This document shows, piece by piece, positions 23,899 through 33,754 of a stretch of 64,000 bases of DNA. The stretch's first letter is position 1, and every line of letters begins with the position of its first letter. The notes below the pieces were generated by a model. That model was not told the origin of the DNA. It did not search any database and worked only from the letters and a program-made list of their open reading frames with translations. This stretch comes from Symsagittifera roscoffensis (Eukaryota > Xenacoelomorpha > Acoela > Convolutidae): assembly GCF_963678635.1 (NCBI RefSeq), contig NC_087063.1, positions 53,027,074 through 53,091,073 on the forward strand, read 5' to 3'. Both the position numbers and the translations under genes were made by a program.

Positions 23899-24247
23899 AA
23901 CAAAAAATTCTTTGTGACATTTAGAATTGAACAAACCTGCTCGAATCACGGCGATGACTCGAATGTTTTGACCGCCTCTTAACGTCTATGGAGCACTTTT
24001 TGACCGAAAAAATTACGTTTTTAAGAAAGAGAATTTTTTTTTTCTTAAAACCATCACCCCAAACGCTGTTCGAGGTTCGGAAGATATGAGAAGCATATAG
24101 TGATATACTAAGTTGATCAAATAGAATGCCTCAATTCAAGTGGAACTGTTTTCGAGCCGAGTTTGATTGCCGCTTATTGCATGAAATAAATCATTCGCTA
24201 ATTGTCCAAATCAGCCTATTAGCATTTTCCAAACTCTCATTACTTCG

Positions 24248-24968
24248 TGAAAATTACAGTGCTGATTTAAATTATCCGGACAAAACGAACATATTTGAAA
24301 ACTCAAACGCATTTTTCTCAAATTGGGTTAATATTAGCAACAAACGAACAGAACCAAAGTTGCTTAGAGTTTCACCAGAAATAATATGGTGCAATTGTTT
24401 CTCCAAAATTCTCAACCTTATTTTTACCCCAAAAATGGGTAATTGTGACTTTTCTCAATTAATCAAAAATTACGCTGAAACTACTTTGTTCTTTGATTAG
24501 GAGTATACGTCACAAGAAGTCTCTTACACAGCCCAACAAAGTTCCAGAAAAGTTGAATCTCCAAAAACCTGTATAAGAAAAATAATTTTTGCGTGATAGT
24601 CAAGAAACGTGATTTTTACTATATAAAACCCAAAATCTTTGCTTTAAAATTCAACCTTTCTAAAACTTGGGCTGTGTTGGGCGGTGTAAGAGGCGGCTTC
24701 TTGTGATATATATTCCTCATCAAATAACAAAGTATTTCCAGCGTAATTTTGGATTGTTTGAGAAAAGTCAAAATGACCCATTTTGGGGTAAAACTTTGGT
24801 TGAGAGTTTTGGAGAAAAAAATTGCACCGTATTGATTCTGGTGAAACTCTAAGCAACTTTTGTTCTCTTCACTTTTTTGTCTAATCTTAACCCAATTTGA
24901 GAAAAATCCGTTTGAAAATTCGAGTTTTGTTTATCTTGTCCGGTTAATTTAAATCAGCACTGTTCTCA
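24248..24968. mobile_element. Foldback (long inverted-repeat) element
   Basis: The left arm (24248-24557) and right arm (24648-24968) are reverse complements with substitutions, around a ~90 bp centre. Matching landmarks include GTGCTGATTTAAATTA with its complement at the right end, and CCCCAAAAATGGGT against the complement of ACCCATTTTGGGGTA. The related peptides on the two strands (24126-24500 plus, 24644-24856 minus) follow from the inverted repeat and are not evidence of two genes. The layout fits a MITE or foldback transposon. I did not find a target duplication. Confidence 0.8.
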
Positions 24969-25328
24969 CAGGTTAATTAATATACATAAATTTGAGCTCA
25001 TAATATCAAATTTCTAGATGATAAAAAAAACTGCCAAATTTTGCTAGGTAAAGTTTATGTGTTGTCTGGATAAAAAAAGCACCACGAACACAAATATTCC
25101 AGCATTCTCTTCAAAAAAAAGGCAAAAACAGTTCCTTCTCTTAGTTCTTTTACACGTAATTTACTGTCAATCGAAATTTACATTTTTTTCCTCTAGAATT
25201 GCATGAGCTAATTATTAACTCTTTTTGATGAAAATCAAACTCGACTGAACAATTTTGTGATTTATAGTTTGCCTACAAATAGTTATCTAAAAAACCTTTT
25301 TCGAACACTATGACCCCTGTAGCCTTCA
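24969..25328. other. AT-rich spacer, nothing seen
   Basis: No ORF of note, no repeat and no RNA structure recognised. Confidence 0.5.
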
Positions 25329-25552
25329 TTACTCAGTTCCGTTTTCAGTGTAGGTTAACACAACAACTTTCTTCGATGATCCAGCTCGTTCATCGCAAAT
25401 TGCTCGCCAGAAAAATAAAACCAACTTTCCTTCATGCCAGTTAACGGTAATATCTTGTCTCTGCAAATCGCTGTCGTGATCCGAATACAGTATCTGTTTG
25501 TTGCCATCCTTTTCCTGCTGCTTTTCTGGTTCAAATCCGTTTATGTTGTTAA
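25329..25552 (-). pseudogene. Exon-like coding fragment
   Basis: The minus strand is open for about 74 codons ending in a TAA whose complement lies at 25329-25331. The frame has balanced composition and higher G+C than its surroundings. It begins after an AG at 25553-25554 (minus-strand ATGATCAG), a plausible splice acceptor. The peptide includes GFEPEKQQEKDGNKQILYSD and WHEGKLVLFFWRAICDERAG, polar with an aromatic core. I do not recognise the family. It sits between the foldback element and the right inverted repeat, so it may be a terminal exon of a host gene or a captured fragment. Confidence 0.3.
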
Positions 25553-25821
25553 CTGATCATAAATTTAGGACTTTTTACCGTAAAATGAAAATCGGATAAA
25601 TTATATTATCGGGTAAGACTCAAAATCTGTATATATTTTTTGCGGGGGTTGGGGAGATAGATTTGAGTAGAATTTGACGCTTTTTTACCCTCTTACTACC
25701 CCAAGGTTCCCCCTGCAGTACTTTTTACGACAACATCCTTTTTCACCGACCCTTCTTTTTTTCAACGCCTCGACAAATATGGATTTTAAAATTTTCAAGT
25801 TTATGTCCGGTGTGGCTCACT

Positions 25822-26196
25822 CATAGAGTAATTTCAGATAAGGTACACCGTCTGTTCGTCAAGCTATCTTATTTTCGGCCGGATGATTCGTGCAACTTCC
25901 TAATGTAATACCAATCTTAATCTTACTCTTATATCTTTTAGACTCAATAGATGTAGTGTATACTGGTATTTGCTAGTTGGATATCAGGAAATATCTAGAA
26001 TGAGAACAACTGTATTCTATGTTAGATTTATTTTGTTCTGTTGCTGAAACTATGAATAGTTTCAGCGTTACAAATAACTGTAAGTGTTAGTTATGAATCA
26101 TGATTGGATAGTTAGAAAAAAATTTTAGAGATAGTTTTATCAATAAAATAATTGGATATAAAAACTAGTTTCAAACTGGTTCCACCCATCTGGGGT
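25822..26196 (-). repeat. Inverted repeat, right arm
   Basis: Reverse complement of 8460-8866. Landmarks in order are GGTACACCGTCTGTTCGTC (~25850), TGATTCGTGCAACTTC (~25882), CTTACTCTTATATCT (~25922), a hairpin (26043-26066), AATCATGATTGGATAGTTAG (~26096) and GAAACTAGTTTTTATATCC in complement (~26157). Divergence from the left arm is substantial, so the pair is old. Confidence 0.85.
26043..26066 (-). other. Perfect hairpin in right arm
   Basis: GCTGAAACTAT, loop GA, ATAGTTTCAGC is a perfect 11 bp stem. Compared with the left-arm stem (GCTGAAATTAC/GTAATTTCAGC), two base pairs have changed on both sides (T-A to C-G and C-G to T-A). Confidence 0.85.
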
Positions 26197-26344
26197 TTAG
26201 CGAGTTTTAAGTTTTAATGTTTATTGCAACGAAGAATGGATGGAGAGATTTCTTGTTTCTTTGATAGTGTCTTTTTGAAGCTGTGACTGCGTGAGAGAAG
26301 TTGGAGAGACAGTTGTTCGTGCTTTGCACTAGATGTCATCATAG

Positions 26345-26806
26345 AGAGAAGGGGGACAGTTGTTCGTGTTTCAGAAGTGGGTCTCGTATATCCTAGATCG
26401 GCTTGAGTCATCATGTCAAGATTTCAGATCTATGCCATGGTGTGTAGATTTCGTTAAGGTACAGCGAGACTGCGTGCAAAATGGAGTTTACTTTCTTTTG
26501 TATGAAGCGCCAAGCGACTAGGATCCGCATGGGAAGTCAACATCGAGTTGGTCATTTTTCTTCTTCAATGGGTTCCTTTGCTACGAGGGTTCATACTTTG
26601 AATCCTTTGAGGGTTGTAACTACGGCAACAAATCAATAGATTTGCCATTCCACAGTCGAAATGCTATTGAGTTTTCATCTCCCTCTGCTGCTCGTTCCTT
26701 TTGCTCTAAGAAATCTTTTACATTGCATATCTTTATCTATATCTTCTTAGTGGAATCAATTTTAGTTATGATATATATTAGCTGTTTTCACAAGCCGTTA
26801 TGATTT
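26345..26806 (+). pseudogene. Exon-like open region with one stop
   Basis: One + strand frame is open from 26345 to 26804 except for a TAG at 26519. The peptide before the stop contains VQRDCVQNGVYFLLYEAPSD; after it come NGFLCYEGSYFESFEGCNYG and a Ser/Phe-rich end. Cys spacing and the DGVYFLLY-like phrase recall secreted animal proteins with a fibrinogen-like or similar extracellular fold, but this is only an impression. There is no Met-led ORF, so it would be an exon fragment or pseudogene. Confidence 0.25.
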
Positions 26807-27330
26807 TTTAACGAGTTGCTCACCTTGGAACTACTCTTGGCAAAAATTCAGGATTAGAATCGTAGCATACGTTGGGTGCATGTACTTCGAGCGACGTTGT
26901 TCTGGTGGGTTAGGCTAGAAGGGGTAAGTTTTACAGTCTTTTGAGCAGAGTCTTTTTTCTTGTTCAACTTTTTGTTATTTGTTATCAGGTGTTTTTCTCT
27001 TTTGGTGTTTGATTATGTCTTTCAAAAACAGATTGTTGTGTTTTCGGTTTTTCTTTTGAGTATTTTTTTGTTTCAAGTGATTTTAATGAAATTTGAAAGT
27101 GGGTTTCAAAAGAAAAACTTATCCAGCTTAAATCTGGGTTTAACCTGGTTTGTGTACTGTCTGACTTTATGATTCATGCGGTTGGTTTTGCAGCATTAGT
27201 AAGCTGCCTTGGTTAGTGTAAGCTTACTTGTAATTCCTTAAAACGGGGAAGAGAAAGATTTGAAACGCAAGAAAACAGATTAGAGTTGTAATCAGTTAGT
27301 TTCTGAAGAAAGAATTCAATTTTTTGAATG
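26807..27330. other. T-rich spacer
   Basis: A T-rich, pyrimidine-heavy stretch including a 70-codon hydrophobic ORF at 26960-27172 that reflects base composition. No convincing gene or repeat. Confidence 0.5.
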
Positions 27331-27495
27331 ACGTCAGATTTTCCGAGAAACGTCAAAAACGGCCATTTCGGAAGAAATCCAAAATGGAACAGAACAACGA
27401 CAGAAGTTACGAAAACAACAACGACGATAGTTGCGAGAAAAGCGACGACAAGAAATAGAAAAATACGACAGAGTATTAGTAGACACCGCTCCGAG

Positions 27496-27527
27496 TTGCA
27501 ACGATTGTGTCGCTACAATCGTTGCAA
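27496..27527. other. Perfect 13 bp hairpin
   Basis: TTGCAACGATTGT, loop GTCGCT, ACAATCGTTGCAA. The stem is perfect with a 6-base loop. It could act in RNA or be a protein-binding palindrome. Confidence 0.8.
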
Positions 27528-27594
27528 GGCCATTCAAACTAACGGTGAGGGGTGGGAACCAGCCTTCCGGAGAGGAAAAAAGGGTGTTATTTCC

Positions 27595-27612
27595 CCGGAT
27601 TCAGGAATCCGG
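27595..27612. other. Perfect 8 bp palindrome
   Basis: CCGGATTC, AG, GAATCCGG. It lies 67 bases after the hairpin at 27496-27527 and is bordered by CC and AGGGG. Confidence 0.7.
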
Positions 27613-28108
27613 AGGGGTCTTGAGACTTAAACTAAAACTGTTTCAAACTAACTTTTAGCTTCCTGGTTATGTCCTGAATTGAATTTAAATAACATCTGAA
27701 TTCATTTTCTAACGATGAGAAGCTAGGAGTTAAGGGAAAGGGTTGATCCATCTTCGATGGAGATGATGATTTTTATCTACTGAAAAAAACAATAGTAATA
27801 TAATTAATAGTAGTAGCCCTGTTTTTAGAAGTGACCTCGTGGTCTGGGGATACTGAGACCCAGCCATGAGCTCACTAATTTTGCATGTAATTGAGTTAAT
27901 TTGAGCGTTCTGGTCGAAGCCAGAGAACAGTAACGCTTTTGTCGACCCGATGTTGGAAAGACCACCGAAAGAACTGGCTTTGGTAGAGACGGTGAAAAGC
28001 ATGTAGAGCTTTGTTTAGACGCAGGCCAGTCGTTTTATAGCTTAGCTTTATTTTCCGTCGATATGTACTTCCGGGCGAATGGTACATAGATGTTTTTATG
28101 GCGCTCAT

Positions 28109-28190
28109 GGGCGTTATTCTTTTTTAGTATCATGACCGGCAGAACCGTTAACGATTACTCCGCGCCGAGCGGATGCTCATAATAACGCCC
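28109..28190. other. Inverted repeat enclosing a GC-rich loop
   Basis: GGGCGTTATT at 28109-28118 pairs perfectly with AATAACGCCC at 28181-28190. Shorter GC-rich complementary pieces lie inside. Confidence 0.6.
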
Positions 28191-28330
28191 TTAATAGGCC
28201 CTAACCGCCGGGACGGAAGGGTAGTTCGGAACGCGGAAGACTTTCGGATTCCCGTGAATACCTAGTTAAGACCGAAAATTCACTTTCCAGGAAGGGTGGG
28301 GGATCGGCCGTCCCCTCGTTCCCTGAGAGG

Positions 28331-29190
28331 TTTGTGACCAAAAATACTTAAATATATACAAGAAACCAAACAAAAAGTAGTATAGTACCCACGAAAAACA
28401 AAAAACATAAAAAATAACCAAAACCAGTTAAAAAAAAGTATAAAATCAGAAGAAATCATCCCCCCAGACGAGATGTGATCCGACCCTCCCGTTTGTTGTT
28501 GTTAGATATATTGTTGTTACAGGCACTTATATCAATCAGGATCGTTACGATCAATTTTGTGGCCCGTTTGTGAGGCTTGTACTGTAGGGTGAGTTGAGTA
28601 TTTAAGCACGTTAAGGCTAATTTGCGCGCAATCCTGAAGGGTCTCGGGTTTAGTGAAGAAGGCTGATCCGGCAAGCAGTTCAAGGAGCGACAAGAAGGGG
28701 CTCAACGACAACAACAATCGACTGTTGGGTATCGTTAACAAGTTTTGTATCCCTTTTGGTTCAAAAGTAAGATAGTAATCTGGTGGGGGCTCGACAGTGC
28801 TGCACTGTAGTGACCCTTCACCGAAAGGCGAATTTCCCAGTTAAGCACCTTAATTCGGATATTGAACAAACCCGGAGGGGTATAGTATTGCTATTATTAT
28901 TTTTTAAACAGCCTATAATAATACTCCTATATCGTTTTTCAGTGAAAAACACAGTAAGCGGACCGGTTTTTAGGGTCAAAATAGCGATATTTTGATCCCC
29001 CCACAAATCGCGATTTTTGAGAAATCGATATTTTTTGAAACGGAAAAAAGCGCTAAATTAGTGAGTTACATCGTAACTGTACTAGTATAATAAGTAGAAC
29101 CGGTTGAGTTTAGTTCAGAAGTGGTTGGAACTATTTGGGTACCAAAAACCGAATTTTCGTGATTTTTCGACAGGTTTTAAAATCCGTTTG
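28331..29190. other. No gene recognised
   Basis: 28331-28450 is A-rich; 28450-28780 is moderately GC with minus-strand ORFs of 69-75 codons that overlap in different frames. At about 28782 TGGTGGGGGCTCG resembles part of a tRNA-Pro type primer-binding site, but no LTR-like copy or gag follows. 28990-29190 is AT-rich. Confidence 0.4.
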
Positions 29191-29191
29191 C

Positions 29192-29247
29192 CGATAACCT
29201 TCTGGGTTACAGAAAAATCGATAACCTTCTGGGTTACAGAAAAATCG
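29192..29247 (+). repeat. 27 bp tandem duplication
   Basis: The unit CGATAACCTTCTGGGTTACA plus GAAAAAT occurs twice in a row with no differences, which points to a recent slippage event. Confidence 0.95.
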
Positions 29248-29248
29248 A

Positions 29249-29904
29249 ACTTAACGTGTTTGATTTAGTGGATTCATCAATCCGGAGTGGTCCAAATAGC
29301 ATAGTTTTTGGAAAATTTTTTCAGCTAGAGCGTTTTAAATCGGGTTTTTTGTATTGAACTAGAAGAGTACATGCCTTCTGAGCTCGGATCAATAATTTTT
29401 AGATCGGAAAGGACAGAATTGCGAAAAAAACGTTTTGGTTAATAACTTTGGAACTACTGGACAGATCCAGTTGATCTTGGTACCATTAGATCAGAACTTA
29501 GCTGAGCTTACTAATAGAAACATCAATTATTCAAAAAAGTAAGCGTGGAAATTTTAAAGATTGTTTTAAGCAAATTCACCAATTCGGGAAGGTACCCTAC
29601 ACGTTTTATAAAAACTTTTTTGGAAAGCCCTCACAACCCTACCAAAGGGTAGTGACGGTTGAATAAGGCAATTTTACGCTGTTTTAATTTGCTCTTTTTT
29701 TAACCCAAAGAGCTTACAAAGTGTTAACTTTTGGCCAATCGAGCTATCATGATCCAGTGTCTTCCGGTATCATTGCTTGGAGCTGCGCTGATGAATGCAA
29801 AAGAGTATTTTAATAGTTGAGGAATTTTATCAGAGGGGTGAGATTCACAAATTCTTTAACTTTTTTGTACAATTGAAACTTTATCCATTTTGCATTTGTA
29901 AGAT
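29249..29904. other. AT-rich spacer
   Basis: No gene recognised. A 67-codon ORF at 29795-29998 runs into the tandem repeat at 29905-29993 and owes its repeating C-terminus to it. Confidence 0.5.
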
Positions 29905-29993
29905 CATACCGATTTTTGGTCGAGAAGTCGAAACATACCGATCATTGGTAGAGAAAGTCGAAACATACAGATCTTTGGCCGAGAAAGTCGAAA
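29905..29993 (+). repeat. 30 bp tandem repeat, three units
   Basis: Three units of 29, 30 and 30 bp start CATAC(C/A)GAT and end GTCGAAA (29905, 29934, 29964), followed by a broken CATAAATCGAG. The 30 bp length keeps a reading frame (ETYRSL.EKV). It may be a minisatellite. Confidence 0.9.
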
Positions 29994-30006
29994 CATAAAT
30001 CGAGAC

Positions 30007-30018
30007 CTCGACCCGGGC
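30007..30018 (+). other. 12-mer shared with 8085-8096
   Basis: CTCGACCCGGGC follows the 30 bp tandem repeat here and also sits at the end of the AACCGCTCAA cluster at 8085-8096. GC-rich 12-mers are rare in this DNA. It could be the edge of a dispersed repeat; the flanks differ. Confidence 0.5.
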
Positions 30019-30850
30019 TGAACAATTGATCGAGTTTATTTCACCGTTTTTATTCTTAACAACTAATTTATATACAGTAAATCAATCTGCAAAGTTTTGA
30101 TTAACCAGCCCTAATATGAACTGCTGGGATCATACCTTGTTGAGCAAGTGATTGATCTCATCCCACCCCTCAGTTTTTTTTGTCAATAGGCAAAAATATC
30201 CTAGCCGTGACATACACAAAGTCACTTGGCATGCTATGAATCATTAATAAACACTATAAACTTGAATCTGAAAAACAAGTTTGTGATTGCAATCAAAAAT
30301 TTTGACGTAAAATGCGGTTTACTAAAAATTTTAGATTGTTAGTCATTTCAAAGTTTTGCTTTGCTGAAATTTATTCTGGCAAAGATTTATTTGTTCCTAT
30401 CTATTTTCGAACAAAACGGAATATTTATGCTTGGTGTGGTTTTTTATTATTCAATCAAGTTTCAGCGATCACGAAATATTAGTTTTTAACAAAATATTTT
30501 AAAATACCATTGATCAAAAGATTCACTGAAATTGCATGTCAAATGATATCTCCGATCAATTTTTGCAAAGCTCTGGAAGTTCGAAAATTGTCAACTTGGC
30601 CATGTTCTGGACTAATTTATGCGCTCTTTGAGGAATTTTTCGGTTCATAATGGTGAAATCATAACTCGAGTTATTTATGCGTGGCGAATTATCCCGCAAC
30701 AAAATCGTTCCAAATTGAAATGCGGCTAGCTAAATGGTCGTATTAATTTCTTACGAAACAATATTTTATACTTGATTTATGATACTGTCTAAAATTTATG
30801 TTTTTTCATAACTTCTCTCTCCCCAAACTAATCTATTCGATATTGATTAA
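30019..30850. other. AT-rich spacer, nothing seen
   Basis: No ORF above 60 codons, no repeat and no RNA gene seen. Confidence 0.5.
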
Positions 30851-30851
30851 G

Positions 30852-30897
30852 GGGCAAAGCCCTGAAAGTTCCGATCGGAACAATCAGTGCTTTGCCC
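30852..30897. other. Nested palindrome / hairpin
   Basis: GGGCAAAGC at 30852-30860 pairs with GCTTTGCCC at 30889-30897. Inside lies the 14 bp palindrome GTTCCGATCGGAAC at 30868-30881. It could be a DNA-binding site or an RNA stem. Confidence 0.8.
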
Positions 30898-31115
30898 TGT
30901 TATACGAGCAGTCTTGTTAAACGTTTCTTGCCGTGTCTCGGAGTAGGGATGTTCGGTAAATTGTTTTCAGTAGTCCAGGAGGGTCCGGCAGTTGGTTGAC
31001 TCATCCACAATTTCGTAAGTAACACAATTAAAAGTATGCCAACGACAAACTTGAAATGCGAGCGCAAAAGCGTTTTCATCATGACTATAAGCAAGAAAAA
31101 CACGAACGAGATCAT

Positions 31116-31227
31116 AAACCAAAATCACGTCTAAAATAAGTAAGTATATTATATGTGCGTGTAGCAATTGTAGTGCTGCGTTAAATTAACAAGACAAAAC
31201 AAAAACGTGTTTTTCTTCTGTTGTTTG
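31116..31227 (+). repeat. Direct repeat, copy 1 of 2
   Basis: A ~112 bp block with AAATCACGTCTAAA and GTAGCAATTGTAGTGCTGCG. It recurs at 31259-31384 with about a 145 bp period. Confidence 0.85.
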
Positions 31228-31258
31228 GTAACCGAGGTATACACGATGAAGTGCTTTC

Positions 31259-31384
31259 ATAAACTAAAATCACGTCTAAATTAAGTAATTATATTATATG
31301 TGAGAGTAGCAATTGTAGTGCTGCGTTAAATTATCAGGCAAAACAAAACGTGTTTAAAACCAGTTTTTCTTCTGTTAGTTTGCC
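31259..31384 (+). repeat. Direct repeat, copy 2 of 2
   Basis: Second copy of the 31116-31227 block with a small insertion near the end (AAACCAG). The same TTTTTCTTCTGTT(A/G)GTTTG end is present. Confidence 0.85.
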
Positions 31385-32867
31385 TCTAGACAAAACATGA
31401 TGATGATAAAAACTGCTTTTTTTTTGCTTTTCTTTCTTATTTGGATACTTTTCAATTTGGATACTTTTTATGCATGTGGTGGGTGGGGGGGCTACAAATT
31501 GACAATGGAGCGCTGATCGGTTTTTTCTGAAGAAAAGGTGCCAAGCGATGCTGAACGATGTTTAGTCAAGCATGGCTGTCGTACAATTTCAACCACATAA
31601 TTTTCTTTTGCGTATTTTCACCCTTGCCTTCAGAAAACTTGCTGACAGCGCCAGCTCCTACATGGTACTTTTCCACTTTCGCAACTAGAAATCATTTCTT
31701 CAGCAGATGAATTTCAACTGTACCTACGTGCATTCAAAAATGCATTAATATGTATGAATGCACATCTGCAGTTATTAGAGCATTTTAAGACTTTTTCTGA
31801 AAAAAAAACACCAAGACCTATTTAAGACCTGTCTATCATAGTTGCTTTTTCGAGGGACCACTCTATCATAGTAGTAACGAGACGATAGTTGGACGAGACA
31901 ATTTCTGGTTTTGGAAGACTTGATACCACACCGATTAAGAATTAAATTTCAAAAAATAAGACACTTAAAATCGTATCGGAACTTTGTAGACAGATTTGAA
32001 ACACAACTTTGATTGGCCAGTAAAAAGATTTCTGCTGCAAGCCTATTTTTGTTATTGGAATATTCGCTCAAAACTGCTTGGGTTAAAACTGATATTAAGC
32101 ATGTTACTCAATATGGGCTGATTTATGAAATAAGGTCAAGATAATTAAGTTTTTGTTTAGAAAAAAAGTAATGGTTCAATTTTGAATAATTCATTTCTTT
32201 TATAGCCCCCTGCCCTACATTCACAGTTCGACCTTGGGTCACTGTATCTTCCGTGAGGGACAGAGATGTCATCCATTTCGCCATAGAGGTCCCACCTTGA
32301 GAATCCAGATGACACCAGGACCTAATTGACCAGTCTTCTTACTTCTATTAAACCATCTAACTCAGCTCTGAACTCAATTGAAGAATAAGAATAGCATAAA
32401 TTCATTGCGCCATAATCTAAGTACTGATTGCGTACGGCAACCAACATAGATAAAAACTTTATGAAGTAGAAAATGAGCACTGGTTAACTTTTGTATAAAA
32501 CCATTTGTTTACATCCCAATTTGAAAGATGAATTCATTTTTAGTCAAATAATAAAACACGGCGCGAATCAATTAACATTTCAAACAATTCAAGCATCAAA
32601 AAATAGCGCTCAACTGCTAACTTTGTATAAATCTAGGATAGAATCAATGTTATTTTCTGAAAAGTCCACAGATTCTCCCCCCTAAATGGATTGGAGGAGG
32701 GGGTTTATTGTACAGTTGATCCATGAAAAGCAAATTGAGTATGCTTCGGCAATTTATCGATACGTTTTTGATATGATAAATCAATGGTATATTAAATGAC
32801 ATTGCCCCCTATGAACTACTTCATTTATTGAATGAAATTTAGATAGATAACATAATTTTGGTTGGGC
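31385..32867. other. Spacer with no recognised gene
   Basis: Mostly AT-rich. 32205-32335 has higher G+C and is open in more than one minus-strand frame for about 40 codons, without recognisable homology. A G-rich run lies at about 31480. Confidence 0.4.
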
Positions 32868-33575
32868 CGAACAATAAGCAGAAGGGTTAAGAGCAGAAAA
32901 GATTCAAAAAACATTCACTTGAATAAGCTAATCGGTAAAACAAGTATTAGAAATGTCAATAAAACCCAAGAAACAAATACAATTTGTATAAATTGAATAA
33001 TTCGATCAAGTTTTTTTTTCGAAACTCCTATATCTTTTGTGCACTTATAAGAGTGCAATTATGCATCTGACAGAAGAATAAACTTTACACATTGTTTTTT
33101 TAGGTTATTGTATCCATTTAAATCTCGCCCACCCTAGGGTATCTACTAAAGAACTGCCACCCTATAAATAAGAGCAGTAACATAACCTGGATCTGCTTAA
33201 AAATTCCCCCGTTTCAATCCGATTGCAGCAAAATTAAAATTTTACATAGAACGCTCTAGTGGTATGTTACTGCTTTTATTTATTAGGGTGGCAATTCTCT
33301 AGTAGATACCCTGCTAGACATTTAAAGCGATATTTAAACAGATTCCATTACCTTAAAAGAACAATCCCTAAATCTTTTTCTTCTAAGAGATTTATCTTAT
33401 TGCACAAAGGATGTAAAAATTCGAAAAAAAACTTGATCAAATTATTAATTTTGTACAAAATGTATTCGTTTCTTGAGTGTTATTGACAATTCTAATACTT
33501 ATTTTACCGTTTGCTTACCAAAGTGATTTTTTTCGGATCGCTTCTTTTCTTAACCATTCTGCTTATTGCTCCGCC
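32868..33575. mobile_element. Foldback element with ~320 bp arms
   Basis: The left arm (32868-33188) and right arm (33258-33575) are reverse complements around a ~70 bp centre. Landmarks are AACAATAAGCAGAAGGGTTAAG against the complement of CTTAACCATTCTGCTTATTG at the outer ends, and AGGGTATCTACTAAAGAACT against the complement of AATTCTCTAGTAGATACCCT at the inner ends. It encodes no transposase, so it is a non-autonomous foldback or MITE-like element. The plus-strand ORF at 33259-33486 follows the right arm and is not a gene. Confidence 0.88.
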
Positions 33576-33754
33576 TCCATTACTTGCTTGCCCTCAATTC
33601 GAACAAAAATATGACATATTGCTGTAATAAAAAGATTTCAATATGCGTCTTATAGTTTTCTTTTTATGGGGTGCCCTGCTTCTGCTTTGTTTGCTTTATC
33701 TCTCTCATAATTGTCTATTAGATTCACTGTTTGGATCAGTCGCGTGGGAAGGTT

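Larger units (their letters stand above)
8460..26200 (+). mobile_element. Decayed env-bearing Ty3/gypsy-like retroelement within inverted repeats
   Basis: Collinear gag, protease, reverse transcriptase, RNase H, integrase, a proline-rich ORF and an env-like ORF run from 10622 to 23900 on the + strand. This gene order is that of Ty3/gypsy (Metaviridae) elements with an env gene. I find no direct LTR pair. Instead, ~400 bp sequences at 8460-8866 and 25822-26196 are reverse complements of each other. They could be an LTR and an inverted LTR-derived piece left by rearrangement, or terminal inverted repeats of a larger carrier. The coding strand is markedly A-rich and G-poor. At least 15 in-frame stops and several frameshifts show that it is not functional. 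Confidence 0.75.
27331..28330. other. Higher-GC unassigned region with hairpins
   Basis: G+C rises here, especially at 28110-28330. Short ORFs occur on both strands (for example 27730-28002 and 27896-28108 minus) without recognisable domains. Three inverted repeats stand out: 27496-27527, 27595-27612, and 28109-28118 with 28181-28190. The block at 28110-28330 did not match rRNA, tRNA or snRNA landmarks I know. Confidence 0.35.

Noticed and set aside
28110-28330. GC-rich block as rRNA or tRNA gene
   Set aside because: No conserved rRNA core phrase, no tRNA A/B boxes with matching arms, and no cloverleaf.
28782-28795. TGGTGGGGGCTCG as a tRNA primer-binding site of another LTR element
   Set aside because: Only part matches a tRNA-Pro type site, no LTR ends precede it and no gag or pol follows.
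29905-29993. CRISPR-like 30 bp repeats
   Set aside because: The units abut with no spacers, so this is a plain tandem repeat.
33259-33486. 75-codon ORF in the foldback right arm
   Set aside because: It follows the inverted repeat and has no domain or matching codon use.
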